Below, piece after piece: positions 7,385-15,697 of a stretch of 20,451 bases of DNA. This stretch comes from CAZKUN01 sp964555935 (GTDB lineage: Bacteria; Armatimonadota; Zipacnadia; Zipacnadales; VGFC01). The stretch is from assembly GCA_964555935.1 (NCBI GenBank), contig CAZKUN010000169.1, forward strand, positions 1 to 20,451, written 5' to 3'. Within the stretch, counting starts at the first letter, position 1. Every line of letters starts with the position of its first letter. Made by a program: the position numbers and the translations under genes. The notes beneath the pieces were generated by a model. It was given only the letters and a program-made list of their open reading frames with translations, ran no database searches and was not told where the DNA came from.

Positions 7385-8503
7385 ATGCCGGAAGACAACG
7401 CCGTCGCAACATTCCTCGCCGACATTCTCGAATACAGTCAGGTCGACAGCCACGTCCACCGCACGAGCGACGCGCTCGAGGGTCTCAGTGACGAAGACCT
7501 CGCGTACTGCCCAGTGCCCGAATTGGCGTGGGATTGGGACGACTCTTGGCATTGGCCGAGCCTGCAGACGCCGCGTCGCATACTGATGCACGTGATCTTT
7601 GCGGCCGAGCACTACCGATGCGGTCTGGCCGGCGAGAGTGGGGCCGAAGACAGCAGTGTCTGGATACCGGCCAACCTCGGGGAGATCGCCCACAGCGCCG
7701 AGGGCCTGACCCAGGCACTGGACGCTGCGCTCGGTCGCCTGCGGGAACAAGTCGCGTCGCTATCGGATGATGACTTGACCACCGTTGCCGAGACGGCATG
7801 GGACGGCACGAGGATGAAGGGCTTCGTGGTCATCGACGGCGCCATCTTGCACCCCGCATGGCACATTGGGCAGGTCGCGATGCTCATCGATTGGCGCCAG
7901 GCCCAGATGGCCGGCCACGAGCCTGCCGGCCCCAGCGGCCCGCCTCGTGAGCAGGTGTACCCGGGGGAGCGCGATTGGGATGATCTCGAGTTAGGCAGCC
8001 CGCGAGACGCCCTCCTGCGCGTGGCTCGGGCGGCGGCGTCGGAGAGCCCAACGCAGGCAATCCGACAGATAGTCACGCGCATCAGCGAACATGAGCTGGA
8101 GTGGCGTCCCTTCCCTGAAATCGAGAACCCGTGGTTCTGCCGAGCGATGTGGACGCTGGTGCTGCACTGTTGGTCACCAAAGATCGTGTACATCGACCAC
8201 GGCCTCGGGGCGCGCGAACTGGACTATGGCGGCGAGGCTCACATCTCCGGGTGCGGGTGGGGAGAGACGAATCCGGCGAGGCAACTCCGGGCGCTGGACC
8301 GGGCCGAGCAGTGGCTGGTCGACCACGTGTCTCGGGCGAGCGACGAGGACTTGCACAGGGCCAACCCGATGCACATCGAACGCTCGATGAAGGGCTGGGA
8401 AGTCGTCGCTTGCATGGCGCAGCATGACGCCTGGCACGGCGGCCAGCTCTCCGTGATGCGAGATCTCTACTCAGCGCTCTGGGAAACGACACGATCGGCA
8501 TGA
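7385..8503 (+). CDS. Tandem DinB-superfamily protein
   Basis: The protein has 372 residues with start ATG 7385 and GGAGGT nine bases upstream. Two DinB/YfiT-like four-helix domains appear in series. The first (about residues 10-175) carries H69 in its second helix and H156-x3-H160 in a HPAWHIGQ motif. The second (about 205-365) carries H261 and H347-x3-H351 in QHDAWHGGQ. Each half therefore keeps the three-histidine metal site typical of this superfamily, which includes thiol-dependent transferases that use mycothiol or bacillithiol. Most members have one domain of about 150-170 residues, so this is a fusion or internal duplication. The stop overlaps the next start as ATGA, implying translational coupling with the URO-D-like protein. 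The cofactor and substrate are unknown. Confidence 0.85.
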   Translation: MPEDNAVATFLADILEYSQVDSHVHRTSDALEGLSDEDLAYCPVPELAWDWDDSWHWPSLQTPRRILMHVIFAAEHYRCGLAGESGAEDSSVWIPANLGEIAHSAEGLTQALDAALGRLREQVASLSDDDLTTVAETAWDGTRMKGFVVIDGAILHPAWHIGQVAMLIDWRQAQMAGHEPAGPSGPPREQVYPGERDWDDLELGSPRDALLRVARAAASESPTQAIRQIVTRISEHELEWRPFPEIENPWFCRAMWTLVLHCWSPKIVYIDHGLGARELDYGGEAHISGCGWGETNPARQLRALDRAEQWLVDHVSRASDEDLHRANPMHIERSMKGWEVVACMAQHDAWHGGQLSVMRDLYSALWETTRSA

Positions 8504-9531
8504 CCTCGCGAGAACGCGTCCTCGCCGCCCTGAATCACGAGCAGCCGGACCGGACGCCCCGTGATTTCTGGGCGGAGCCGCCCCCATGGGACCGGCTCAT
8601 GGCCCACTTCGGCTGCGGTGACCGCGAGCCCGTCCTCCGCGAACTCAGGATCGACGTCCGGCATCTCGACGCGGTAGTCCCGAAAGAGGCCCCCGTCGGC
8701 GACGGCGTCTTCCGCAATATGTGGGGCGAGCAGTACATCTATAGAGACTCAGGTTGGGGACCGATGCGGGAGGACGTGCCGGGGGCACTGGCCCAAGCCT
8801 CGAGTCTCGACGATCTCAAGAGCTTCCCGTGGCCAACGCCTGATGACCTCGATTACGGGGACGTGAGTCGGCAATGCGAGACTCACGCGGAGCGCGCCCT
8901 GCTATACGGCTCGGCCGACATCTGGCAGCGCCCGGCCCTCGTCCGAGGTTGGGAGCAGATGTTCATCGACATGGTCGAGCGCCCGGACTGGGCCCACTAC
9001 CTGTGCCGGAGGTTCTGCGACTTCTACATTGAGGACTACGCCCGTGCCCAAGGAAGTGCGGGCGGCCGCATCGACCTGTTTCTCCTAATCAGTGACCTCG
9101 GCGGCCAAACCGCGCCGCTGATCTCCCTCGCGATGTTCCGAGAATTCATCGCCCCCTACATCCGGGAGATGGTTGACCTGATACACGCGCTCGGGGCGCG
9201 GGTGCTGTTTCACAGTTGCGGGGCGATCCACTCGTTCATCCCTGATCTCATCGGGCTTGGGGTAGATGTCCTGGACCCGATCCAGCCGGTCACTCCCGGG
9301 ATGTCACCCGAGAGCCTCCGCGGTGAGTTCGGCGAGCAGCTTGTCTTCCACGGCGGCATCGACATGCAGCGGCTTCTGCCCTCGGCGAGCGCGGACGAGG
9401 TCCGAACGACGGCCAGGCGGTACTGCGAAACGCTGGGCGCCGGAGGCGGCTACATTCTGGCGCCCGCGCATCTGTTCCAGCCGGACGTGCCGGTGGAGAA
9501 CATCATCGCTGTGTACGATCAGGCGCCGTAG
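8500..9531 (+). CDS. Uroporphyrinogen decarboxylase-like (URO-D/MtaA superfamily) protein
   Basis: The protein has 343 residues and overlaps the DinB gene by four bases (ATGA), with no independent ribosome site, so it is probably translated by coupling. The N-terminus (TSRERVLAALNHEQPDRTP) and the TIM-barrel segments are typical of the large URO-D-like family of environmental bacteria rather than true HemE. H238-S-C240-G corresponds to the His-x-Cys zinc ligands of corrinoid methyltransferases such as MtaA. At the position where MtaA has its third ligand Cys, this protein has H324 (ILAPAH). It may therefore be a zinc-dependent methyl-group or corrinoid-linked transferase. No corrinoid protein or methyltransferase partner gene is in the window. 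Coupling with a DinB-type metal protein hints at a shared small-molecule pathway. Confidence 0.85.
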   Translation: MTSRERVLAALNHEQPDRTPRDFWAEPPPWDRLMAHFGCGDREPVLRELRIDVRHLDAVVPKEAPVGDGVFRNMWGEQYIYRDSGWGPMREDVPGALAQASSLDDLKSFPWPTPDDLDYGDVSRQCETHAERALLYGSADIWQRPALVRGWEQMFIDMVERPDWAHYLCRRFCDFYIEDYARAQGSAGGRIDLFLLISDLGGQTAPLISLAMFREFIAPYIREMVDLIHALGARVLFHSCGAIHSFIPDLIGLGVDVLDPIQPVTPGMSPESLRGEFGEQLVFHGGIDMQRLLPSASADEVRTTARRYCETLGAGGGYILAPAHLFQPDVPVENIIAVYDQAP

Positions 9532-9541
9532 ACACGCGCGG

Positions 9542-11005
9542 TCACAGCACCTCGGCGTTTTGGGCTGTCGCCCCTCCCATCAGCTTCGTCATTATGCCCG
9601 CGTCGTTGGGCCTCGCCACAGCGGCCACCCCCGCTAGGACTGCGCAACAGATCGAGAAGACGATGGCCGCATGGAAGCCTTCGATGAACGCCTCAGGTCG
9701 CTCAAGCGCGTCTAGCACCGCGACTTTCGATCCACCCCCGACGCCACCTGCCTTCGCGGCGGCTATCGCCGTGCCAACAGCAGCCCCGATGACCATCCCT
9801 AACGACCTCATCGCGCTGGCCATACTTCCGGCAATTCCTCGATTGGCCGGTGGAACAGCCCCCATGATGGCGCTGTTGTTTGCCGGACCGAATGCCGCGG
9901 ACCCGAGGGCCAGCACAGCCAGCGGGATGATCACGTCCCAGTGCGACGAGTGCGGGCCCAACCTTAGCAGCAGCACGTAGCATCCCGCCCGAATCGCCAT
10001 GGCCACGGTCGTCGGCCACCGCGTGCCAATTCGGTCCGAGAGCTTGCCCGAGAGCGGCGCGAAGACAGCCGTTACGGCCGGGAGGACGAGGATGGTTAGC
10101 CCGGTCGACATCTCCGAGTAGCCGAGCACGCCCTGTAGATAGAACGGCAGCAGCAGCAGCACGGGAAACTGCCCCGCGAAGCTGATCAGGGCAGCCGCCG
10201 CAGCCGAAGTGAACGTTCGGTTGAGGAACAACTTCAGTTGCAGCATCGGCTCGTCGGCCGTTGTTTGGCGCCAGATGAAGAACCCCAACAGCAGGGGCGC
10301 CACGGCCGTCAGCCCCACTGTCCACGGATATCTCCACCCATGCACTTGGCCGAACGTGAGTCCCAACGAAAGAGCGGTCATGAACCCGCCCAGAGAGAGC
10401 GCCCCAGGAATGTCGAAGCTCGCGAGCTTCCCACCCCTCCCGCCGACGCCACGCAGGGCGCGGATAGCGAGGAGCGTCCCGAGAATCCCGATGGGGAGGT
10501 TGACGTAGAAGATCCAGCGCCAATCCAGGCGGTCGCTCAGTATCCCGCCAAGGGCCGGCCCCGTCATCAGGCCCACGGACACGGTCATCCCGACCAGGCC
10601 CATCGCGTGACCCCGCTTCTCAGCCGGCCACGCGTCGGTCAGCAGCGCCGCCCCCGTCGCCATGATGAGCGACGCGCCAAGGGCCTGCAGCGCGCGCGAG
10701 CCGATCAGCGCGCCCGCGGTAGGAGCGACACCACATACGAGCGAGCCGGCGGTGAACAACACGAGGCCGGCCATGTAAGCTCGACTGCGCCCGATGAGGT
10801 CCGCGAAACGACCGGCGGGGAGGATCAGCGCGGCGACGGTGATGAGATACGAAAGCGACACCCACTGAGCGACAGCGATGTCGATCCCAAAGTCATTGCC
10901 GATCGACGGCAGGCAGACATTGACGATGCTGGAGTCGAGCGTTGCCATGAAGATCCCCACAGCGACGGCAGTGAAGACCTTCCAGTGAATCGGCTTCTCA
11001 GTCAC
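9542..11005 (-). CDS. MFS multidrug efflux transporter, DHA2 (EmrB/QacA) type
   Basis: The protein has 487 residues. GTG 11005 is chosen because homologues begin shortly before the first helix (VTEKPIHWKVFTAVAVGIF). The longer frame up to 11164 would start upstream of the promoter found at 11086-11114 and adds a low-complexity tail. About 14 hydrophobic helices fit DHA2. Motif D1 (LDSSIVNVCLPSI, about 23-35), motif A (GRFADLIGRSRAY, about 66-78) and antiporter motif C (GLMTGPALGGIL) are all present, indicating proton-drug antiport. The substrate is not predictable. Its 3' end converges on the URO-D-like gene with ten bases between stops, and no clear terminator is seen there. No TetR/MarR-type regulator is adjacent. 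Confidence 0.92.
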   Translation of the reverse strand: MTEKPIHWKVFTAVAVGIFMATLDSSIVNVCLPSIGNDFGIDIAVAQWVSLSYLITVAALILPAGRFADLIGRSRAYMAGLVLFTAGSLVCGVAPTAGALIGSRALQALGASLIMATGAALLTDAWPAEKRGHAMGLVGMTVSVGLMTGPALGGILSDRLDWRWIFYVNLPIGILGTLLAIRALRGVGGRGGKLASFDIPGALSLGGFMTALSLGLTFGQVHGWRYPWTVGLTAVAPLLLGFFIWRQTTADEPMLQLKLFLNRTFTSAAAAALISFAGQFPVLLLLPFYLQGVLGYSEMSTGLTILVLPAVTAVFAPLSGKLSDRIGTRWPTTVAMAIRAGCYVLLLRLGPHSSHWDVIIPLAVLALGSAAFGPANNSAIMGAVPPANRGIAGSMASAMRSLGMVIGAAVGTAIAAAKAGGVGGGSKVAVLDALERPEAFIEGFHAAIVFSICCAVLAGVAAVARPNDAGIMTKLMGGATAQNAEVL

Positions 11006-11085
11006 GTGGGCGCGCTCACGGGGTGCGGAAGGGCGCGCCAAGGGCAACGCCGGGCTTCTTCCGGGGATAGAACGACACGTCCGGC

Positions 11086-11114
11086 ATTGTAGTCGAGAGC
11101 ATGGGCAGTGTAAA
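11086..11114 (-). promoter_or_regulatory. Sigma70-type promoter of the MFS transporter gene
   Basis: Read on the minus strand, TTTACA (11114-11109, five of six) and TACAAT (11091-11086, five of six) are exactly 17 bases apart. Transcription would begin near 11079, leaving a 5' leader of about 74 bases before GTG 11005. It is the best-matching promoter in the window. Confidence 0.65.
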
Positions 11115-11166
11115 GGTGAGGCCCCCTCTGGCGCACCCCGCGACGGCGAGGCGATGGGACTCACCT
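11114..11166 (-). terminator. Weak terminator-like dyad after the secreted beta-propeller gene
   Basis: On the minus strand AGGTGAG (11166-11160) can pair with CTCACCT (11120-11114), and the second arm runs into TTTACA. The loop is long (39 bases). The second arm overlaps the -35 hexamer of the MFS promoter, so transcription from upstream could interfere with that promoter. Confidence 0.2.
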
Positions 11167-11173
11167 GCTCAGC

Positions 11174-13057
11174 TCAGTCGACGAACTGGAATGAGTACAT
11201 GTCTGCGTCCTTGAGTCGGATCCGGAGCCTCACGGGTCTGCCGGCCAGCGCGCTGACATCACTGCCTCCCTGCCAGGAGACGGTGTGGGCAATCTCGTCT
11301 CCGTATAGCCGCTCGCTATCGACCATCGCGAAACCGTCGTGCGGGTCGCCGCCCTCGTCGCACAGTTCGAACATCGCGGACCCGATGGCGGACGTCGAGT
11401 AGTTGACCGTCAGGCGCCCCCCGGCGAACGTGAATGGCCGAGTGAGGACCTCTCCCCCACCCGCTCCGGCGTTGACGGAGGCGAAGCCGTCGGTGCGGAC
11501 CGTCCCGCGCCTCAATCGGTAGGTCGGGTAACGGTAGTGCTCTGACCAGTAAAGAGAGATCTCGTAGTCCGACGTGGGCGCCAAGCCCCATGCGATGTAG
11601 TTGTTGCGGTCGGTCCAAGAGAATTGGTCCGGACCAGGTCGGAGAAACGCCTCGACCCAGCGCTCGAAACGCAAGCCATCCCGGCTACTCATCAGAACGC
11701 CATCGTTGATGCCCACCTCCGCGTGGCTCGCCACCTTCTTGCGCGACGGAACAAAACGGCACGGGAAGCCCAGGTACACGTGTGGCGCCCGGAAGTAGGG
11801 CGTGATGGCATTCGTGTAGAGGTGCTCCTTGGGCGCATCACCATAGTCGAGCCACACGGGATCCGTCCAGGTGATGAAGTCGGGCGACGTGCTGGTCATG
11901 ATGTCGCGGACCCCGTCCTTGAACCCGCGGTGGTACTCGACGTACTCGCCCCGCGCGGCATCCCAGAACGCGAGGTTCTGGGAATCGAACGCCCCCTCAG
12001 TGATGACGGGCTCGTCCTGGAGTTTTCGCCACTTCAAGCCATCCGGCGACGCGAAGGGCACCAGTTCGGCCTTCGGTCCGGCACTTGCCAGAGCCTTATA
12101 TCGCTGGTCGGCGGGGGCGGCGGGATTCGTGTCCAGGAAGGGCGTGAAGTTGTGACACCCTTCGCCCATCCAGACGATGTTGTTGTCGGTGGAGCCGTCC
12201 CATTCGAAGATGCCGACGTTGGGGCGCGTGAAGTTGACGCCATCATCCGATTCGATGACGCACGCGCAATCTGGGCCGTCTAGCTTCGACCAGCCGCGAT
12301 AGTAGATCCGGATCTTCTCATCGGTGACCACCGAGACGTATGCGCAGAACGGGCCTTCCCAGGGCTTGTCGAAGGTGAGCACGATGTCCCCGCGAGTTGG
12401 GTGGTGGAGCTTGCGGTACGCCTCGCCCGTCATCGCATCGGTCATGTGACTGTCCACGAACAGCTCCAGGCGCGACCCAATGTCAACCATGTCCTTCTCC
12501 CCCGGGTCCGCCCGTGGTATGCCGCCACTCCCCGGCGCTGATCCGCCCTCGACGGTCATGGCAATCATGTCGCCATCGAACGTGCCGATGTCACCAATGT
12601 AGGCGTAGAGGCTGACAGACACGTGGACCACCTCGGCCGGCGCTTGCGTCTCCACTGTCAGCTCGGTCCAGCCATCTGTCGGCCCGTCTACGCGGTTGAA
12701 GAGATGATGGACGCGGACGCCGAGGTCATCGTAGAAGTTGAGGTATAGCCCGGGACTGCAGTCGTCACCAGTGCGCAGCCGCGCGGACGCCCTGTACGTG
12801 CCGCCCGGCCGGGCGGGGATGCGCGTCGACTCCAGCGTGATGCCGGCGCTGCCTTTGTCATCGACGAACCGAGCGTATCCATCGCCGTCGTGGCCGCCAT
12901 CGCGCATGGGCTGCACGCCACCGGGAGGTCGCATCTCCCACCCGCTGACCGCCCCGTCGTCGACATCCTCGAGGCTTGGGTTGGCGAGCAGGTTCTCTTG
13001 ACAGATAGCAGCGTGGACGGTGAGCAGGCAGACGAGGATCGTGAGGGCGCGGGCCAC
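11174..13057 (-). CDS. Secreted CBM-like plus beta-propeller (GH32/43-like) protein
   Basis: The protein has 627 residues with start GTG 13057, supported by GGAGG seven bases upstream; an in-frame TTG at 13096 overlaps the previous stop but lacks a site. ARALTILVCLLTVHAA is a signal peptide. Residues ~20-170 look like a CBM4/9-type jelly roll (ENLLANPSLEDV opening, a GWTELTVETQAP strand pattern). Residues ~190-510 have repeated short beta motifs resembling the five-bladed propellers of GH32/GH43/GH68 relatives (ELFVDSHM, FDKPWEGP, ASPDGLKWRKL, STSPDFITWTDP, SSRDGLRFERW). A C-terminal beta domain follows. It probably acts on or binds an extracellular carbohydrate. Catalytic acids cannot be assigned by eye, so enzymatic activity is inferred only. 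It lies 35 bases downstream of the glycosyltransferase and is probably in the same operon. Confidence 0.82.
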   Translation of the reverse strand: MARALTILVCLLTVHAAICQENLLANPSLEDVDDGAVSGWEMRPPGGVQPMRDGGHDGDGYARFVDDKGSAGITLESTRIPARPGGTYRASARLRTGDDCSPGLYLNFYDDLGVRVHHLFNRVDGPTDGWTELTVETQAPAEVVHVSVSLYAYIGDIGTFDGDMIAMTVEGGSAPGSGGIPRADPGEKDMVDIGSRLELFVDSHMTDAMTGEAYRKLHHPTRGDIVLTFDKPWEGPFCAYVSVVTDEKIRIYYRGWSKLDGPDCACVIESDDGVNFTRPNVGIFEWDGSTDNNIVWMGEGCHNFTPFLDTNPAAPADQRYKALASAGPKAELVPFASPDGLKWRKLQDEPVITEGAFDSQNLAFWDAARGEYVEYHRGFKDGVRDIMTSTSPDFITWTDPVWLDYGDAPKEHLYTNAITPYFRAPHVYLGFPCRFVPSRKKVASHAEVGINDGVLMSSRDGLRFERWVEAFLRPGPDQFSWTDRNNYIAWGLAPTSDYEISLYWSEHYRYPTYRLRRGTVRTDGFASVNAGAGGGEVLTRPFTFAGGRLTVNYSTSAIGSAMFELCDEGGDPHDGFAMVDSERLYGDEIAHTVSWQGGSDVSALAGRPVRLRIRLKDADMYSFQFVD

Positions 13058-13092
13058 AAGGTCGCCTCCGTATCGGCGTGGGTTGGTATCTG

Positions 13093-14049
13093 TCAATGGG
13101 CGCCGGCATTCGTGGCGTTGTCGGAATGGGCGGCACAGATCCGGTCAGCAACCACGTATAGCGGCCGATGCCGGACTTCGTCGTAGATCCTGGCGATGTA
13201 CTCGCCCAGAATCCCAAGGCAGAGCAACTGCACGGCACCCAAGAACAGGATGGACAGCATCGTGGAAGTCCAGCCCAGGATGGCCGTCTGCGACACGAGC
13301 TTCTTGTAGAGCACGACCGCCGAGAAGACCAGGCACGTCGTCGCCGCAATCAACCCGAGCCACGTCGCCAGCTTCGCGGGCACGTGCGAGAAGGAGAAGA
13401 TACCATCCATCGCCAGTTTGAACAGGCGGCCCACCGTCTGGCGAGGCTCGCCGGCGTGTCTAGCCGGCCGATCAAACTCCAATCCCGTCTGCCTGAAACC
13501 AGTGTAGGCCCGCAGGCCACTCACGTAGCGGTTACTCTCGGGCATCGCATTGATGCAGTCGACCACCCGGCGGGTGAGTGCTGAGAACGTGCCAGCGCCC
13601 TCGGGCATGTCCACCGACGACAGGCCAGTCTGGACCTTGTAGAAGGTCCGGAACGCAAGTCGCTTCGTCCATCCTTCGCGCCGCCCTCGCTTGACCGCAT
13701 ACACGACGTCGTAGCCTTCGTCGATCTTGGCCGTCAATTCGGGGATCAGTTCCGGCGGGTCCTGAAGGTCGCCGTCCATCAGAATAACTACATCGCCCGT
13801 CGCGTGCGCCAGGCCCGACGCGCATGCGGCTTGATGTCCGAAGTTCCTGGACAGTCGAACAGCACCGAACCGGGCGTCGCCTTCATGCAGCTCTTGGAGG
13901 ATCTCCCATGACCGATCCGTGCTGCCATCGTCGACGAAAACCGCTTCCCAGTCGTCCCCCAACCCGCCGAGCGCAGCCCCCAGCCGTTCAGCCAGAACGG
14001 GAAGCGTCTCCTCCTCATTCAGAACGGGGATGGCCACGGAGTATCGCAT
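13093..14049 (-). CDS. Family 2 glycosyltransferase, polyprenyl-phosphate (DPM1/GtrB/ArnC) type
   Basis: The protein has 318 residues with start ATG 14049, chosen because family proteins begin with the first beta strand (YSVAIPVLNEEE); a GGAGT lies 11 bases upstream. The GT-A domain has VDDGST at 39-44, LSRNFGHQAA at 66-75, the metal site D92-x-D94, and LQDPPELI, which is characteristic of polyprenyl-phosphate hexose synthases. Two C-terminal transmembrane helices (from about 229 and about 262) end in GEYIARIYDEVRHRPLYVV, a hallmark of the GtrB/DPM-like membrane-anchored group. It likely transfers a sugar from a nucleotide donor to undecaprenyl phosphate at the inner face of the membrane, for envelope glycan or glycoprotein assembly. 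The nearest downstream gene encodes a secreted carbohydrate-active-like protein. Confidence 0.93.
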   Translation of the reverse strand: MRYSVAIPVLNEEETLPVLAERLGAALGGLGDDWEAVFVDDGSTDRSWEILQELHEGDARFGAVRLSRNFGHQAACASGLAHATGDVVILMDGDLQDPPELIPELTAKIDEGYDVVYAVKRGRREGWTKRLAFRTFYKVQTGLSSVDMPEGAGTFSALTRRVVDCINAMPESNRYVSGLRAYTGFRQTGLEFDRPARHAGEPRQTVGRLFKLAMDGIFSFSHVPAKLATWLGLIAATTCLVFSAVVLYKKLVSQTAILGWTSTMLSILFLGAVQLLCLGILGEYIARIYDEVRHRPLYVVADRICAAHSDNATNAGAH

Positions 14050-14158
14050 AGGCGTATGGGACTCCAATCGATGCCCTCGCCGGGAGCTTCCCAAGGGCGC
14101 GACTCAGACCGCCTAGCGCGATTCGCCCCCAACACAGCAGTCACCTCTACACGGGACT

Positions 14159-14182
14159 CCGGTGACGAAGGCGCGTCACCGG
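14159..14182 (-). terminator. Hairpin just after the membrane ferredoxin gene
   Basis: CCGGTGACG (14159-14167) and CGTCACCGG (14174-14182) form a perfect 9-bp stem with a six-base loop, four bases beyond the stop codon of the minus-strand gene. No U-run follows, so it may be a stability element or a terminator needing assistance. It separates the electron-transfer genes from the glycosyltransferase. Confidence 0.4.
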
Positions 14183-14186
14183 GCCG

Positions 14187-15584
14187 TCAGTGGGCCACCA
14201 GCCAGAGAACGAGCACGGTGAGGTACATGACGCCAACCAGGGGCACGATGAGTCGAGGCAACATGCTGCCGGTCGGTGCCCTGCGACTCCACGCGTAGAC
14301 CCCACCAGACAGACACAGCGCTATGGCCGCCGCGGCAATGACTGTGAATGGGAGCGCTCCGGCAGGGGCGGCAGAGGACGCCTTGGAGAAGAAGGTTTCG
14401 GCGGCCGGAACACCTTGAGGGTCTGCCAACGAGGTTGTGAGATATGGCCCCCACGAGTTGAGCTTGGCGAGGGCCTTCGACAGGTGACAGGCCGCGATCA
14501 CTGGCGCGAGTACCAGGGCCGAGGCTGCGAGCGTTTCTGCGATCCCACGACGACCGGCGGCCCTCAACACGCCAAGGACTATCCCCCACAACGCGGCTGG
14601 GAAGCCGACGAGGTACCAGGACGCATGCATCCAACTCCAAGCGATGGGCTCGCCGAGAATCGCGTGAAGCTGCTCCGCTGGGTAGTGGAAGATCCCTTCC
14701 AACGGCTTGATCTCCGTGAACAGCTCGTGCATGACGAAACCCGAGGCCACCACCACGAACAAGGCCTCCGCCACTGAGAGCGGCGATCGTCTCCGGGGCG
14801 CCGACGCTTGCAGGCCGAAGCCAACGTTGTCGTGGGGGCACGCCTTGGCGCACTGGAAACACAGCACACAAGCGTCGCCGTCGCGGCGGCTGTAGACAGG
14901 CACACCGCTCGGGCATGAGGCTCCGTTCCAGCGTCCCGATCGGTCCTTGCGAATGCAGTCCTTGGTCTTACACGACTCGCACGTGCCCGTGTCTGCGGCA
15001 GCGATCTGCAACGGCGTCATGCGACCGTGCACGGACAGAAGCAGATTCGCGGGGCAGAACGCCTTGCAGAAGCTGCGGCGCTGGGTGAAGACGACGCCGG
15101 AGATGGCCGCGATCGCGACCAGTGTCAGCAGCATCCAGGACGTGTAAGCGGGGTTGCGATGCAGCGCGAGGCCGCCAACGAGAAACTGCAGGACGACGAA
15201 CAGTACAAGTATCCCAAACCCCGCCGACAGCCATCGAGGGATGCCCCACCCGCCGATGCCGACGCCGCGGGCGATCCGGCCGAAGATGTTGTCGACCAGC
15301 TCCATCGGGCAAACCGCGCACCACGCGCGCCCGAATGCGATGGCCCCGAAAACCATAAGCGGCCACCAGATGCCCCACGTGAGGAGCGTAGTCGCATTGG
15401 TCTTGCGCAGGACCTTGAGGAACGCCGCCTCCCGGCCGAGTCCCACGCCCCACCCGTTCACGATCAGCCACCCAAACAGCGCGAGCGTTGCCACCTGAAA
15501 CACGTACGGGAAGGCGCTCCACCGCACCGCTGAAAGAACCGGCTTGGATGCCAACAGGTCGCTGCGGAATCGCGTGTCGCTCAT
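14187..15584 (-). CDS. NapH/CcoG-like polytopic membrane protein with two [4Fe-4S] clusters
   Basis: The protein has 465 residues. ATG 15584 has GGAGA eight bases upstream; longer starts would overlap the cytochrome gene. There are about nine transmembrane helices. Four precede or flank two membrane-edge CP motifs typical of the NapH/NosR/RdxA group (C89-AV-C92-P and C173-KAF-C177-P). A cytosol-side or periplasm-side ferredoxin segment follows, with one set C202, C205, C210, C224-P and a classical second set C239-x2-C242-x2-C245-x3-C249-P, then five more helices. It lacks the FMN domain of NosR. It is expected to pass electrons between the quinone pool and a periplasmic redox partner. The immediately upstream octaheme cytochrome lipoprotein is the obvious partner. 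Five helices after the ferredoxin domain make it longer than NapH (about 290 residues). Confidence 0.88.
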   Translation of the reverse strand: MSDTRFRSDLLASKPVLSAVRWSAFPYVFQVATLALFGWLIVNGWGVGLGREAAFLKVLRKTNATTLLTWGIWWPLMVFGAIAFGRAWCAVCPMELVDNIFGRIARGVGIGGWGIPRWLSAGFGILVLFVVLQFLVGGLALHRNPAYTSWMLLTLVAIAAISGVVFTQRRSFCKAFCPANLLLSVHGRMTPLQIAAADTGTCESCKTKDCIRKDRSGRWNGASCPSGVPVYSRRDGDACVLCFQCAKACPHDNVGFGLQASAPRRRSPLSVAEALFVVVASGFVMHELFTEIKPLEGIFHYPAEQLHAILGEPIAWSWMHASWYLVGFPAALWGIVLGVLRAAGRRGIAETLAASALVLAPVIAACHLSKALAKLNSWGPYLTTSLADPQGVPAAETFFSKASSAAPAGALPFTVIAAAAIALCLSGGVYAWSRRAPTGSMLPRLIVPLVGVMYLTVLVLWLVAH

Positions 15585-15623
15585 CGAGTCGTCTCCGAAG
15601 AGGCAGTGCAGGGGATGGACAAA

Positions 15624-15660
15624 GCCCCCGGCCTGCGAGGAGTACAGGCAGGCCGGGGGC
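15624..15660 (-). terminator. 13-bp hairpin between cytochrome and membrane ferredoxin genes
   Basis: GCCCCCGGCCTGC (15624-15636) and its perfect complement (15648-15660) enclose an 11-nt loop. On the minus transcript it is followed only by TTTG. Located 38 bases after the cytochrome stop and 40 before the next start, it could partially terminate transcription or stabilise the upstream mRNA, and so set the ratio of the two proteins. Confidence 0.45.
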
Positions 15661-15697
15661 GGAACGCATCTCAGGACAATCCAGCGCGTGGACGTGC

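Noticed and set aside
10238..11092. 284-codon open frame on the plus strand
   Set aside because: It lies antisense to the MFS gene, has Arg/Gly/Pro-rich composition, no recognisable domain and no ribosome site. It is a shadow of GC-rich codon use.
11006..11164. N-terminal extension of the MFS protein
   Set aside because: The extra 53 residues are Pro/Arg/Ser/Cys-rich, and the frame would begin upstream of the best promoter. GTG 11005 places the first helix where the family expects it.
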